Assembly (NCBI GenBank): GCA_030038445.1
Contig: JASHOW010000072.1
Location: forward strand, 1-32,266
Reading direction: 5' to 3'
DNA: 32,266 bases
Source: Nitrosopumilaceae archaeon
GTDB taxonomy: Archaea; Thermoproteota; Nitrososphaeria; Nitrososphaerales; Nitrosopumilaceae
Below the pieces are notes generated by a model. The model saw only the letters and a program-made list of their open reading frames with translations, searched no databases and was not told the origin of the DNA. Numbering within the stretch: position 1 is the stretch's first letter; each line of letters opens with the position of its first letter. The translations under genes were made by a program, and so were the position numbers. Below, one piece after another: positions 1-6,918 of this stretch.

Positions 1-261
1 TCGTCATTCGTCCCTCATTCCCACACTCCGCTAATTGACTAAAGACCAGATTTTGGGAATACATGAATCGTATGATAAAGCGTTGGATAGAGTAGAAGAT
101 AGGTACAGATGGGCAAATTAGGAGTGCTTAAGGTATAAAAATTATTTGATAAGCCAAATCTTACGTTGAAAATAGAATTTGTCTTGCATTTCTTAGAAGA
201 AAATTACAGTGGAAATCTACGCCAATTTTTTATGGTTTGAATGAGGATTGAATAACACGTT
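1..261. other. Intergenic region with a TATA box and tiny ORFs
   Basis: No recognisable gene is present. A strong TATA-like element (TATAAAA at 134-140) lies 26 nt before a TTG at 166 that opens a 24-codon ORF ending at 240 (MKIEFVLHFLEEN...). The spacing fits a leaderless archaeal message, but the peptide is too short to be convincing. A 28-codon TTG ORF at 35-121 has no promoter. A second T-rich/TATG element near 225-234 is suitably placed for the gene starting at 262. Confidence 0.3.
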
Positions 262-801
262 TTGAAAAAATCCAATCTTTATGTTTCATTATTGGGATTC
301 AATATTTTGGTTATATGCGCGACTTTGCTAATATGGTATTATAGCATAGATTTCACTATAGGAGTCGGTACAACGCCTTCTTATCCACACAGTAATTATG
401 AAATTTACACTGAGACTGAGTTGACAAAATATCCTTGGCTCAAGGACTTGATAGTGAAATATGGTGGCCTTGGAGTATCTTGTGCGCCGTTCAGGGGAGG
501 TGTTTGTGATTTTACAATACCTCCAATGCATATTTATGAAATAAATTCCATAATAGATACCTTACATTTACAAAAAATCTTTGGTGGTCCCTTTGAGCGT
601 ATAGATTACTATCATACATGGTTTGACTATGATGGAAGATATTATGAGATTGCATTACACTATGCAGAAAATTACCTCAATTACTTGGTTTATGATATTG
701 TAATTTGTGGCATAGGCACGCTTGTGATGGTTTTAGTTTGGAAAAAGCTGCAAAATAAACAAAATGCCGTCCATAATTCAACCTATAATTCAAAGTCTTA
801 A
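262..801 (+). CDS. Hypothetical two-TM membrane protein
   Basis: I do not recognise the family. The 179-residue product begins at a TTG (MKKSNLYVSLL) and has a hydrophobic segment at about residues 8-28, a polar and aromatic-rich region of about 110 residues, and a second hydrophobic segment near residues 142-160 (LVYDIVICGIGTLVMVLVW) followed by a basic tail. The likely topology puts the middle domain outside the cell, with both termini inside. Two cysteines in the middle domain (SCAPFRGGVCDF) could form a disulfide. It stands alone between unannotated stretches. Coding status rests on ORF length and coherent topology. Confidence 0.6.
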   Translation: MKKSNLYVSLLGFNILVICATLLIWYYSIDFTIGVGTTPSYPHSNYEIYTETELTKYPWLKDLIVKYGGLGVSCAPFRGGVCDFTIPPMHIYEINSIIDTLHLQKIFGGPFERIDYYHTWFDYDGRYYEIALHYAENYLNYLVYDIVICGIGTLVMVLVWKKLQNKQNAVHNSTYNSKS

Positions 802-892
802 TGATGCCTAGTTAATGCATTGGACCCAGGTATTGAAGTTCAAGGAGATAACAAGTAGTTAACTTTAATTCAAAATGTGAGTAAACACTAGT

Positions 893-1054
893 GTGAAAAA
901 GATAATTGATATTGCAGAGCACAATCATACAGTATATTGTAGTTGCGGTCATAAGTACAAGATATATGAACTACAAGACGGTGAAGTTAGAGAAGTTACA
1001 TGTCCTAATTGCAAAGCGAAGAGAAGAATTGGTAAGCTACAAATGAAAAAATAA
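893..1054 (+). CDS. Small zinc-ribbon protein (53 aa)
   Basis: This ORF is too short for the supplied track. It reads from a GTG at 893 (MKKIIDIAEHNHTVYCSCGH...) to TAA at 1054. Two cysteine pairs, CSC near residue 16 and CPNC near residue 37, separated by a short beta-rich segment, make a one-zinc ribbon. The C-terminus is basic (KAKRRIGKLQMKK), which suits nucleic-acid or protein contacts. The regular C-x-C/C-x2-C spacing argues against a chance ORF. Its function is unknown. Confidence 0.6.
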   Translation: MKKIIDIAEHNHTVYCSCGHKYKIYELQDGEVREVTCPNCKAKRRIGKLQMKK

Positions 1055-1238
1055 GATTGACCAACAACCGCACTTAACACGCATATTACACTACCAAAGA
1101 ATTAATAGAACCACAAAAAGCATACTTTAAAAAGTCTTTTTAGATGGAGTTTGATTTCGATTTGCTTAATATACTAAAAATATGAGTATAGCTAAATCTT
1201 AGCAATACAATTTTAGCAAAGATGATCTGCAGCTTTGC
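1055..1238. other. Intergenic spacer with a 15-nt palindrome
   Basis: No gene is evident. TAAAAAG-T-CTTTTTA at 1128-1142 is a perfect inverted repeat with a 1-nt centre; it could be an operator, but it is AT-rich enough to arise by chance. The promoter for the gene at 1239 probably lies in the AT-rich stretch 1160-1220. Confidence 0.3.
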
Positions 1239-1700
1239 ATGTCACAGCCAAATTATGCTGGAAATATCATTGTCTCCTTGGCAAATCTCCCAGAATTTCT
1301 TCGTAAACCCATCCTGCAAAAAAGATTATCAGAATTTTTTCCAATGTCTGGAGAAGACAGACAAGAGATCATAAATAACGCGTTACAGGCAGGCCCTACA
1401 ATACAATTTGACAGATTTGCTACTCTGTTTAAGACGTGGCTTGAGGTATTGTGCGATCTATCAGAAGAACAAAGATTTGTGATGTTTAGCACGTATATTA
1501 CAGAGATTGCAAACCATCCTGAAAAGATCATATCATTTAACTTGGATGGAATTTTAGAGATCTATCTGACGCTCACGGATGTACAACAAAACACAGTATC
1601 AAGCACTATCAAAAGAATTGTAAATTCGCTTGACAGCGATTTAAAAAAGCGAATTAGTCTTGTGATTCCGGAGAGAGCTAAGAAGGAAATAGGAATTTAG
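1239..1700 (+). CDS. Conserved-looking hypothetical helical protein
   Basis: I do not recognise this 153-residue protein. It appears entirely alpha-helical and soluble, with heptad-like runs (PEFLRKPILQKRLSEFF, LDSDLKKRISLVIPERAKKE) and no cysteine motif or membrane segment. The early sequence resembles a short helical scaffold or adaptor rather than an enzyme. Its stop codon overlaps by 4 nt the 3' end of the convergent gene at 1697. It is called as real because the ORF is long, clean and free of competing frames. Confidence 0.6.
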   Translation: MSQPNYAGNIIVSLANLPEFLRKPILQKRLSEFFPMSGEDRQEIINNALQAGPTIQFDRFATLFKTWLEVLCDLSEEQRFVMFSTYITEIANHPEKIISFNLDGILEIYLTLTDVQQNTVSSTIKRIVNSLDSDLKKRISLVIPERAKKEIGI

Positions 1701-1972
1701 AGCGGTTTGTCAGGCTTTCGTTGATTCTCGTCTGCAAAATTTATGACATCTCCTTCAGGTGTCATCACTCCGACAAAGACCTTTTCGTATCTTTTAATCA
1801 CTTTACGATGTTCTGGCATAGACATATCTAGCCGCATCTCATTCATGACCATAACCCTGTATTGTTTCCATTCTTCCCAGCACGGAGTACAGCAGGGATA
1901 GGCGGCAGCTACAATATCCAATTCCATACTATCAGGAATTTCCTTTTTGCATTTAGTGCAGTTTTTTGCCAT
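1697..1972 (-). CDS. YggX-like Fe(II)-trafficking / Fe-S protector family protein
   Basis: The N-terminus has a zinc-ribbon-like CTKCKKE and a second pair in PCCTPCWEEW, followed by EWKQYRVMVMNEMRLDMSMPEHRK. The CWEEW...NE-RL pattern resembles the small YggX/'Fe-S cluster protector' proteins proposed to protect Fe-S enzymes or carry Fe(II). I place the start at ATG 1972 (MAKNCTKC), not the TTG at 1996 in the ORF track. CTTAAAAG then sits about 28-40 nt upstream, which fits a leaderless message, and the extra MLNLWCLV residues look spurious. The product is 91 aa. The assignment is by motif memory only; a general small zinc protein is the alternative. Confidence 0.55.
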   Translation of the reverse strand: MAKNCTKCKKEIPDSMELDIVAAAYPCCTPCWEEWKQYRVMVMNEMRLDMSMPEHRKVIKRYEKVFVGVMTPEGDVINFADENQRKPDKPL

Positions 1973-2043
1973 AACAAGGCACCAAAGATTTAGCAATTTA
2001 TTCTTTTAAGAAAAGATATTAGGGAAATCAGAGAGAATAAGAC

Positions 2044-2250
2044 ATGAAGATCAAATGCCCCAAATGTGATGAGATAGCAGAATTAGGGGATGACTTTTCC
2101 TATGTCAAGTGTTCAAAATGTGATCTAGACATGACTTATGGTGAGTACGTCAGATTTATAGCATACAAGGATGCTAGATACTCTGACGTATTGGGAGATT
2201 ATACAACCGACACTGATGGAAAGGCAGCAGGAACTCTTGATGAGTGGTAG
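2044..2250 (+). CDS. Small zinc-ribbon protein (68 aa)
   Basis: The N-terminal CPKC and CSKC pairs (MKIKCPKCDEIAELGDD...VKCSKCDL) form a classic four-cysteine zinc ribbon at residues 5-28. An acidic, aromatic tail follows (YGEYVRFIAYKDARYSDVLGDYTT). No partner domain is present. Such stand-alone ribbons are common in this lineage and could bind RNA polymerase, ribosomes or DNA; the sequence does not say which. It is read away from the YggX-like gene. Confidence 0.65.
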   Translation: MKIKCPKCDEIAELGDDFSYVKCSKCDLDMTYGEYVRFIAYKDARYSDVLGDYTTDTDGKAAGTLDEW

Positions 2251-2291
2251 AAAAAAAATAACTACAATACTTAATTAATTTCAGAATCTTA

Positions 2292-2951
2292 GTGCGCTTA
2301 GTGGCGTTTGTATCTAGTACGACTCTTGAGATAGCTCTTAACTTGCTAGGATTTGTTGTTGGACTTGTATTAGGCACTTTTTCATATATTGGATTTAAGA
2401 ATACTGGAAGTCCAACATTGTTTAGGCTAAACATTTCCTTCTTTTCAATTGGGATAGGCTTTGGGGTAGTTGGATTTGGATACATGATAGAGTCATTCAT
2501 ACTAAACTATGCCCAGATTGATAGTTGGATTCAGACGCTTGGAATAGGTATTCAAACTGTAGGGTACTTTTTTATTGCATTTTCACATGGTATCAAATCA
2601 TTTTTTCCAAAATCGCGATATTTCAAATCGATAATATTTCCACTTTTTATCATACCTGGAAACTCAATTGAGCATATTATAAGGTCAATTTCTTTTATCC
2701 TATTGGTATATGGGACGATTGAAACCATTATGTCGTATATGGAGAATAGGAAGAGAAGTACGGTCTTCGTTGCCGCAGGGCTTGGATTACTTGCCTTGGG
2801 CGAATTCCTAGGTTGGTATTCAATCATATTTCCCAAATCAATACTCTATTTCGTCTCGCTTTCTACAAAGATAGTAGGACTTGGCGCCCTATTCATACCA
2901 ATATCTCAAGTTCCCTTAAGAGGAGGTATAAAATTTGGTGGTAGCGTATAG
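2292..2951 (+). CDS. Polytopic membrane protein, possible sensor
   Basis: This 219-residue protein begins with GTG (MRLVAFVSSTTLEIALNLLGFVVG). About six to seven hydrophobic segments cover most of its length and are joined by short loops, with basic clusters (KSRYFK, ENRKRS) on the presumed cytoplasmic side. No catalytic motif is visible. Its last 14 nt overlap the start of the winged-helix gene at 2938, so the two are probably co-transcribed and translationally coupled. By inference the membrane protein may sense a signal for that regulator. Glycine and aromatic residues in the TMs resemble 7TM sensory domains, but I cannot name the family. Confidence 0.6.
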   Translation: MRLVAFVSSTTLEIALNLLGFVVGLVLGTFSYIGFKNTGSPTLFRLNISFFSIGIGFGVVGFGYMIESFILNYAQIDSWIQTLGIGIQTVGYFFIAFSHGIKSFFPKSRYFKSIIFPLFIIPGNSIEHIIRSISFILLVYGTIETIMSYMENRKRSTVFVAAGLGLLALGEFLGWYSIIFPKSILYFVSLSTKIVGLGALFIPISQVPLRGGIKFGGSV

Positions 2952-3225
2952 AACCCACATGAGTATCATAGGTGACATCCTCTCAACCACTAGAGATGAG
3001 GCTCCTGACGAGTCTGGTGCAAGTGTAACATACCTAATACGAAAAGCCAATGTCTCATATGGACGACTAGCAAAAATATTGGAAACGTTAGTCCAACAGG
3101 GGCTTTTAGAACAAAGTACATCAGACAGAGCCTGCAAATACAAGATCAGTACTAGGGGTAGAGAGTTTCTACAGGCATACCGTGGATTTAGAGAATTTGC
3201 CGACTCTTTTGGATTAAGAATTTAG
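2938..3225 (+). CDS. Winged helix-turn-helix regulator (VAYRT type)
   Basis: This 95-residue wHTH protein belongs to the small single-domain regulators common in Nitrososphaerota. VTYLIRKANVSYGRLAKILETLVQQGLL is the helix-turn-helix and CKYKISTRGREFLQAY the wing and dimerisation helix; it ends ADSFGLRI. I place the start at GTG 2938, one codon after the track's TTG, because the paralogue at 9786 begins MVAYRT and an excellent AGGAGGT lies about 9 nt upstream. This SD-led start, inside the 3' end of the upstream membrane-protein gene, contrasts with the leaderless genes around it and implies an operon. Confidence 0.8.
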   Translation: MVAYRTHMSIIGDILSTTRDEAPDESGASVTYLIRKANVSYGRLAKILETLVQQGLLEQSTSDRACKYKISTRGREFLQAYRGFREFADSFGLRI

Positions 3226-3314
3226 TCACTCTCATCTTCAACATCGTCGTATTCATCTTCTACATCATCATCCTCAAATTCATCTTCAAAATCATTTGCG
3301 AAGTCATCAGACAT
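3222..3314 (-). CDS. Ultra-small acidic protein (30 aa)
   Basis: A 30-codon ORF missing from the track runs from ATG 3314 to TAA 3222 (MSDDFANDFEDEFEDDD...). Nineteen of 30 residues are Asp or Glu and none is basic; phenylalanines recur in DF/EF pairs. Upstream on the same strand TTTTATA ends 24 nt before the ATG, ideal spacing for a leaderless archaeal gene. Its 3' end overlaps the convergent winged-helix gene by 4 nt. Acidic peptides of this kind can act as nucleic-acid mimics or chaperone tails; the function here is unknown. Low-complexity GAT/GAA repeats are the main reason for caution. Confidence 0.5.
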   Translation of the reverse strand: MSDDFANDFEDEFEDDDVEDEYDDVEDESD

Positions 3315-3323
3315 CAAGTATTA

Positions 3324-3339
3324 AGGAAAATATTTTCCT
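3324..3339. promoter_or_regulatory. 16-bp perfect palindrome, candidate operator
   Basis: AGGAAAATATTTTCCT is perfectly self-complementary. On the minus strand it begins immediately after the TATA box of the 30-aa acidic ORF and lies between the TATA box and the start codon, so a bound dimeric regulator would block initiation. The winged-helix gene next door is an obvious but unproven candidate ligand. Confidence 0.45.
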
Positions 3340-3380
3340 ATAAAAGATTTGCAAACGCATGTCATTGTTTATAGTATATA

Positions 3381-3494
3381 TCACATGGCAGGTTCTACCC
3401 AGCCACCACATAAAACACAGATGCTCATACCATCATCATTTACGTATGTTTCTCCACCTGGGGGACACTGACACTGAGGTGTTTATTCATGCAT
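3381..3494 (-). pseudogene. Frame-disrupted small zinc-binding protein
   Basis: The minus strand encodes QCQCPPGGETYVNDDG followed by MSICVLCGGWVEPAM and TGA at 3381-3383. Its CxC and CxxC pairs look like a genuine small metal-binding protein. The frame has no usable start: the ATG at 3492-3494 meets TAA after three codons (M-H-E-stop). A second ATG at 3488-3490 (MNKHL...) is in a different frame, so one inserted base would join it to the cysteine-rich part. A TATA element (ATATAAAG, 3516-3523) is placed correctly for a start at 3494. The reading is a small gene broken by a frameshift, real or from sequencing. Confidence 0.45.
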
Positions 3495-3569
3495 GTACAG
3501 ATATAGGAGATTCAGCTTTATATCATTTTTAGAACAAGAGATAATTTACTATCATTTATCAAACAAATT

Positions 3570-4169
3570 ATGAACATGCCCTGTGATCATAATGGAATCA
3601 TTATGGCATACAATACAGTCAGAAAAGGTGGTATCGTGATTTTTCCCACAGATACTGTATATGGCATAGGATGCGATCCATTTAATGACAAGGCCGTACG
3701 AATGATTTACAGAATCAAGGGACGAGAGGGATCAAAACAACTTCCCGTTCTTGGATTTTCCATCTATGAGATATCAAAGATAGCAGTTTTTGATAAACTT
3801 TCAGAAAAATTTGCTACAAAGTTCTGGCCAGGGCCATTAACACTGATTCTTGACGTAAAAGAGGAGAGGATTGCAGAATCACTGGGGCTTGATAAAAAGA
3901 TAGCAGTACGTGTACCCAGCCATCCATGTACGTTAAAACTGCTCAAAGAATGCAAGTTGCTTGTTGGAACAAGCGCTAATCTTTCCGGTCATCCTCCTGC
4001 AGCAGATCCGAAGGAGATAATTGAAAAATTAGAGGGATACGACATACTCTTGGATGGAGGAAAGATACTAGATCCTGTGGAATCTACCATTGTTGAAGTC
4101 ATGGGGGATAGATTTCGCATAGTACGCCAAGGAAAAATCAGTGAAGAGGAGTTGCTTGCGCTGACTTGA
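3570..4169 (+). CDS. Threonylcarbamoyl-AMP synthase (Sua5/TsaC/YrdC)
   Basis: This protein makes threonylcarbamoyl-AMP from threonine, bicarbonate and ATP, the first step of t6A37 formation on ANN-decoding tRNAs. The 199-residue product is a single YrdC domain. It shows the N-terminal GGIVIFPTDTVYGIGCDP, the KGREGSKQLP nucleotide-binding segment, FWPGPLTLIL, the VRVPSHP strand, and TSANLSGHPPA. The C-terminus (DPVESTIVEV...VRQGKIS) is also typical. The extra C-terminal domain of full Sua5 is missing, so the length matches TsaC/YrdC. The stop codon overlaps the TTG of the next gene (TTGA), which indicates coupled translation with the THUMP protein. Confidence 0.93.
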   Translation: MNMPCDHNGIIMAYNTVRKGGIVIFPTDTVYGIGCDPFNDKAVRMIYRIKGREGSKQLPVLGFSIYEISKIAVFDKLSEKFATKFWPGPLTLILDVKEERIAESLGLDKKIAVRVPSHPCTLKLLKECKLLVGTSANLSGHPPAADPKEIIEKLEGYDILLDGGKILDPVESTIVEVMGDRFRIVRQGKISEEELLALT

Positions 4170-4687
4170 ACCTGATTGTAACTTGCAGTCGCAATTTTGA
4201 GGAAGAAGCATCTGATGAGATTTTGAATATTTTCCAAGTTTTAGGAGACAATGAAGTTGTAGTAGAAAACAGTAATTTTTCTGGCATAGTTGTAGTTAAT
4301 ACGTTTCTAGACCCCTTTCAAGCAGTAAGTAAGATTAGAATGAAGATTCTTGACGAACCTTGGAGCGTGAGATATTGCCACAGATTCATACCAATCCAAG
4401 AATCTATTGGCACTGGACTTGATGAGATAGTGCAGGCAGTGCAAAAACATGTTAATGATATGCAGCCAAGTGATTCTTATCGAATTACAATCAAGAGACG
4501 CGATTCTGAACTACCTTCCACAGAGATAATTGATGCCATTGCAAAGATTGTGAAAAATAAAGTGTCTCTTGAGAAATACGACTGGAATATCATAGTTGAG
4601 ATTCTTGGAGACATAGTTGGTGTCTCGGTGCTAAAAGAACAGGATATAATAAGCACCCTAAAACTAAAGCGCGATTCAATGGAGTAA
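4166..4687 (+). CDS. THUMP-domain RNA-binding protein (Tan1/THUMPD1-like)
   Basis: The 173-residue protein starts with MNLIVTCSRNFEEEASDEI, the usual opening of archaeal THUMP proteins. It continues through a ferredoxin-like segment into the THUMP core (SYRITIKRRDSEL...IIDAIAKIVKNKVSLEKYDWNIIVEILGDIVGVSVL). THUMP domains bind the 3' CCA end and acceptor region of tRNA. With no catalytic domain it resembles Tan1/THUMPD1, the adaptor for N4-acetylcytidine at C12, but specificity cannot be read from sequence. It is coupled by a TTGA overlap to the t6A enzyme upstream and overlaps by 12 nt the convergent Cgi121 fusion. Confidence 0.8.
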   Translation: MNLIVTCSRNFEEEASDEILNIFQVLGDNEVVVENSNFSGIVVVNTFLDPFQAVSKIRMKILDEPWSVRYCHRFIPIQESIGTGLDEIVQAVQKHVNDMQPSDSYRITIKRRDSELPSTEIIDAIAKIVKNKVSLEKYDWNIIVEILGDIVGVSVLKEQDIISTLKLKRDSME

Positions 4688-5455
4688 GACTGCAGATTTT
4701 TCAGCCAAAAGATCCTCAAGCGGCTCTTTTGATATTATGCAGTCAAGTTCTTTCTTTGTTATCTTGAATTCTTTTTTTATGAAATTAGTGTTATCAGGAA
4801 ATGGTATGACTGGTTTTAACATTGGATTGATCTCGGCAACAAGTTTGCCAATTAGAGACTTTTTCCCAATCATTATAAGAATTGAATCATTATCTGTTTG
4901 CAATCCTACTTTACTTATTGCTTCGCTGATCTGCCTACTGCATGCAAATCTCATAAGTATATCAGTTTCAATTTTATTAGAAAGCATTACACCAGACCTG
5001 CTTGCAGCCAGCGATATCTCAATGATCCGCCTTGCATGCTTTACGTTTAGCACATATTTTGATTTGACACCTTGAATGATAACATCCGGGAACCCAGTTC
5101 TCAGACTCTCAAGGAGTTGTATTGGATCAGTGCCGGTCTTTCCTAGTCTTACTACTTCAGCATTGTAACCTAGGATTCCAAGATCAATCCTTGTTTTGTT
5201 GCCCCCGTGTACTATTGGAATTATGCTAACGGTATCTCCATCCTTAAGTGATGTCTCGTTTCCTTGTAAAGCAGATGAATCCACGCCATTTATGGCCACA
5301 AGAATATTCTGCACATCAAACGCTGGCATGTTTTTTGGAACAGAATTCTGAAGAAATACAAGCAGATCAGATACAGTCATGATATTCTTTTCAATTGATA
5401 TACTATCAGACAAGAAAGATCTCTTGGTACCGCCTAGAAGTTTTACTGTTATCAT
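4676..5455 (-). CDS. MoaD/ThiS-like domain fused to KEOPS subunit Cgi121
   Basis: Residues 1-85 form a beta-grasp sulfur-carrier-like domain (MITVKLLGGTKRSF...ILVAINGVD...LKDGDTVSIIPIVHGG). It ends exactly where MoaD/ThiS proteins end, with Gly84-Gly85. The chain then continues into a Cgi121-type domain (residues about 92-212), recognised by ...GVMLSNKIETDILMRFACSRQISEAISKVGL, and a tail of about 45 residues. Cgi121 is the KEOPS subunit that binds the tRNA CCA end for t6A transfer, consistent with the neighbouring Sua5 and THUMP genes. Whether the protein is cleaved after GG or stays fused is unknown. A TATATAAA element lies about 40 nt upstream. Confidence 0.75.
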   Translation of the reverse strand: MITVKLLGGTKRSFLSDSISIEKNIMTVSDLLVFLQNSVPKNMPAFDVQNILVAINGVDSSALQGNETSLKDGDTVSIIPIVHGGNKTRIDLGILGYNAEVVRLGKTGTDPIQLLESLRTGFPDVIIQGVKSKYVLNVKHARRIIEISLAASRSGVMLSNKIETDILMRFACSRQISEAISKVGLQTDNDSILIMIGKKSLIGKLVAEINPMLKPVIPFPDNTNFIKKEFKITKKELDCIISKEPLEDLLAEKSAVLLH

Positions 5456-5516
5456 GGTTTAAGAAATTAGTTGGTCCAATATGGAATTTTTGGTTTATAT
5501 ATTGTATAGCCAAAAG

Positions 5517-5774
5517 TTAGCTGACTAGCTGTTCTTCCATCTCTTCGGTTTCTTCCACATGCTCTGGCTGCAGAGCCAATGACTCTTTCTCCTGTTGCTC
5601 CTCAAGATCTCTTCTCAAATGAGAAGTAATGTAACCCGCAATCTCATTTTTTAGTCCCTTTGACCTAACGACTGCGACTTCATCAAGTATCTTCTTATTT
5701 TGTTTAAAGTCAATGCCGAATTTTCCCTTATAAGCATCCATTAATTCCGTGGAAATTCGTCTGACTCTATTCAC
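5517..5774 (-). CDS. rps17e: Ribosomal protein S17e
   Basis: This is a small-subunit ribosomal protein shared by archaea and eukaryotes. The N-terminal 60 residues fit the S17e core (MNRVRRIS...FGIDFKQNKKILDEVAVVRSKGLKNEIAGYITSHLRR). A strongly acidic tail of about 25 residues (EEQQEKESLAL...EETEEMEEQLVS) is longer than in many archaeal homologues. The start is GTG at 5774; TATAAAA ends 24 nt upstream, so the mRNA is leaderless and independent of the tatD gene that ends only 32 nt away. Confidence 0.9.
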   Translation of the reverse strand: MNRVRRISTELMDAYKGKFGIDFKQNKKILDEVAVVRSKGLKNEIAGYITSHLRRDLEEQQEKESLALQPEHVEETEEMEEQLVS

Positions 5775-5794
5775 GTAACCCGATGGGTATAAGG

Positions 5795-5807
5795 GGTATT
5801 TTATACC
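5795..5807 (-). promoter_or_regulatory. TATA element of rps17e inside an inverted repeat
   Basis: GGTAT-AAA-ATACC (written on the minus strand) is a 5-bp inverted repeat whose centre is the TATA box of rps17e. It overlaps the last codon region of the tatD gene. The symmetry could serve TBP in either direction or form a small operator. Confidence 0.45.
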
Positions 5808-6562
5808 TATACGCCTAGATAGGAGTTGGTATTTTCTTCCACGATTTCAAGTGTTTCGTCATACTTCTTGCCAATAATATTGGATGCACAGAAAAGTACG
5901 CTGGGAAGAAAAGTTATTTGTGCAGTCTTGTATCCGAAACATTTTGAAAATCTCACAGGCCCATCTGTCTCCAGCAGGAGCCTGTTGGACTCCGTTTGGG
6001 AAAGAAGGACCTGTTTATCTTTGGAATATATCATGGCAGGGCCATACGAGACGTAACATCCCACATCCATGGCCTTTTGCAGTTGTTTTTTATTTCCCGC
6101 AAACCAGTGTAGCAAGACGCCACCAAGATGATACGATGGAAGAATGGAAAATATTTCCTCCAGTGTTTTTCTGGAATGGATTGATACCGGTTTTTCTAGT
6201 TTTTCAGCCAAAGCCAGCATTTTTTCAAATACATCAACTTGACGATCAAAACCTTGTTTGTCAGAGACATATGTCTTGTCAAGACCAATCTCTCCTATAC
6301 CTGATACTTGACTAGAATTTTCCATTATCAAGTCCACTACTGATTCCAAAATATCATTGGCTTTTTCTGGATGTATCCCAAGGAACGGTAAAACTAGAGA
6401 ATTTTTTTTACCAAGTTCCAGTGTCGCTTTTGAGCTTGCATAGTCCATTGATACACAGCATGCTCTTATCTTCATTTTATCCATGGCCGTAAGGATGAAA
6501 GGCAATTCAGGCTTGAATTCATCATCTGTTAGATGAATATGAGCATCAGTGAGCCAACCCAT
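5807..6562 (-). CDS. TatD-family metal-dependent hydrolase
   Basis: This is an amidohydrolase-superfamily TIM barrel, probably a divalent-metal nuclease. The family signatures appear in order: DAHIHL (HxH metal ligands), FLGIHPEKA, GIGEIGLD (metal Glu), VSIHSRKT, LLHWFAG and LLETDGP (metal Asp). I place the start at ATG 6562 (MGWLTDAHIHL) rather than the track's 6619. TTTATA ends 24 nt before this ATG, so the longer ORF would begin upstream of the transcript start. The product is 251 aa. It is divergent from the histone gene, and substrate is not predictable. Confidence 0.85.
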   Translation of the reverse strand: MGWLTDAHIHLTDDEFKPELPFILTAMDKMKIRACCVSMDYASSKATLELGKKNSLVLPFLGIHPEKANDILESVVDLIMENSSQVSGIGEIGLDKTYVSDKQGFDRQVDVFEKMLALAEKLEKPVSIHSRKTLEEIFSILPSYHLGGVLLHWFAGNKKQLQKAMDVGCYVSYGPAMIYSKDKQVLLSQTESNRLLLETDGPVRFSKCFGYKTAQITFLPSVLFCASNIIGKKYDETLEIVEENTNSYLGV

Positions 6563-6655
6563 GAGTATAACCATCAAAATAGTGTGTATAAATCGATTCC
6601 TAGATGGTCTTTTTTCCACTTGAAGTCTTTTATCGCAGGTGTTTAAAGTTAGAGC

Positions 6656-6877
6656 ATGACAACATCCGAATTTGGTCTTTCTGTAATGTACCGGATCTTG
6701 AAAAAGGCTGGAGCCGATAGGGTAAGTGACGAGTCGGCAAATGAACTAAGAAGGATACTGGAAGAAATAGGCACATCCATTGCCAAAAGTGCAGTAGAGA
6801 TGTCCACACATGCAGGTAGAAAAACAATCAAGGCAGAAGATGTCAGACTAGCTGCAAAACAGTTTTCAAAATTCTGA
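6656..6877 (+). CDS. Archaeal histone
   Basis: This 73-residue single histone fold packages DNA as dimers and extended multimers. The core is visible as VMYRILKKAGADRVSDESANELRRILEEIGTSIAKSAVEMSTHAGRKTIKAEDVRLAAKQF, with helix 1, the long helix 2 and helix 3. RKTIKAEDV is the usual loop-2/helix-3 signature. There are no tails. TTTATC at 6628-6633, 22 nt before the ATG, makes a leaderless promoter. Two out-of-frame ORFs on the opposite strand in the track are shadows. Confidence 0.93.
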   Translation: MTTSEFGLSVMYRILKKAGADRVSDESANELRRILEEIGTSIAKSAVEMSTHAGRKTIKAEDVRLAAKQFSKF

Positions 6878-6918
6878 TCTAAAAGATTTAATTGTTCATA
6901 GGAAACCTTTTTGATTGC

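Noticed and set aside
3384-3470. Short plus-strand ORF MAGSTQPPHKTQ...
   Set aside because: It lies antisense to the cysteine-paired minus-strand frame, which has much better protein character.
5884-6315. 143-aa plus-strand ORF over tatD
   Set aside because: It is antisense to the well-supported TatD motifs, rich in Cys/His/Trp/Pro and without a promoter.
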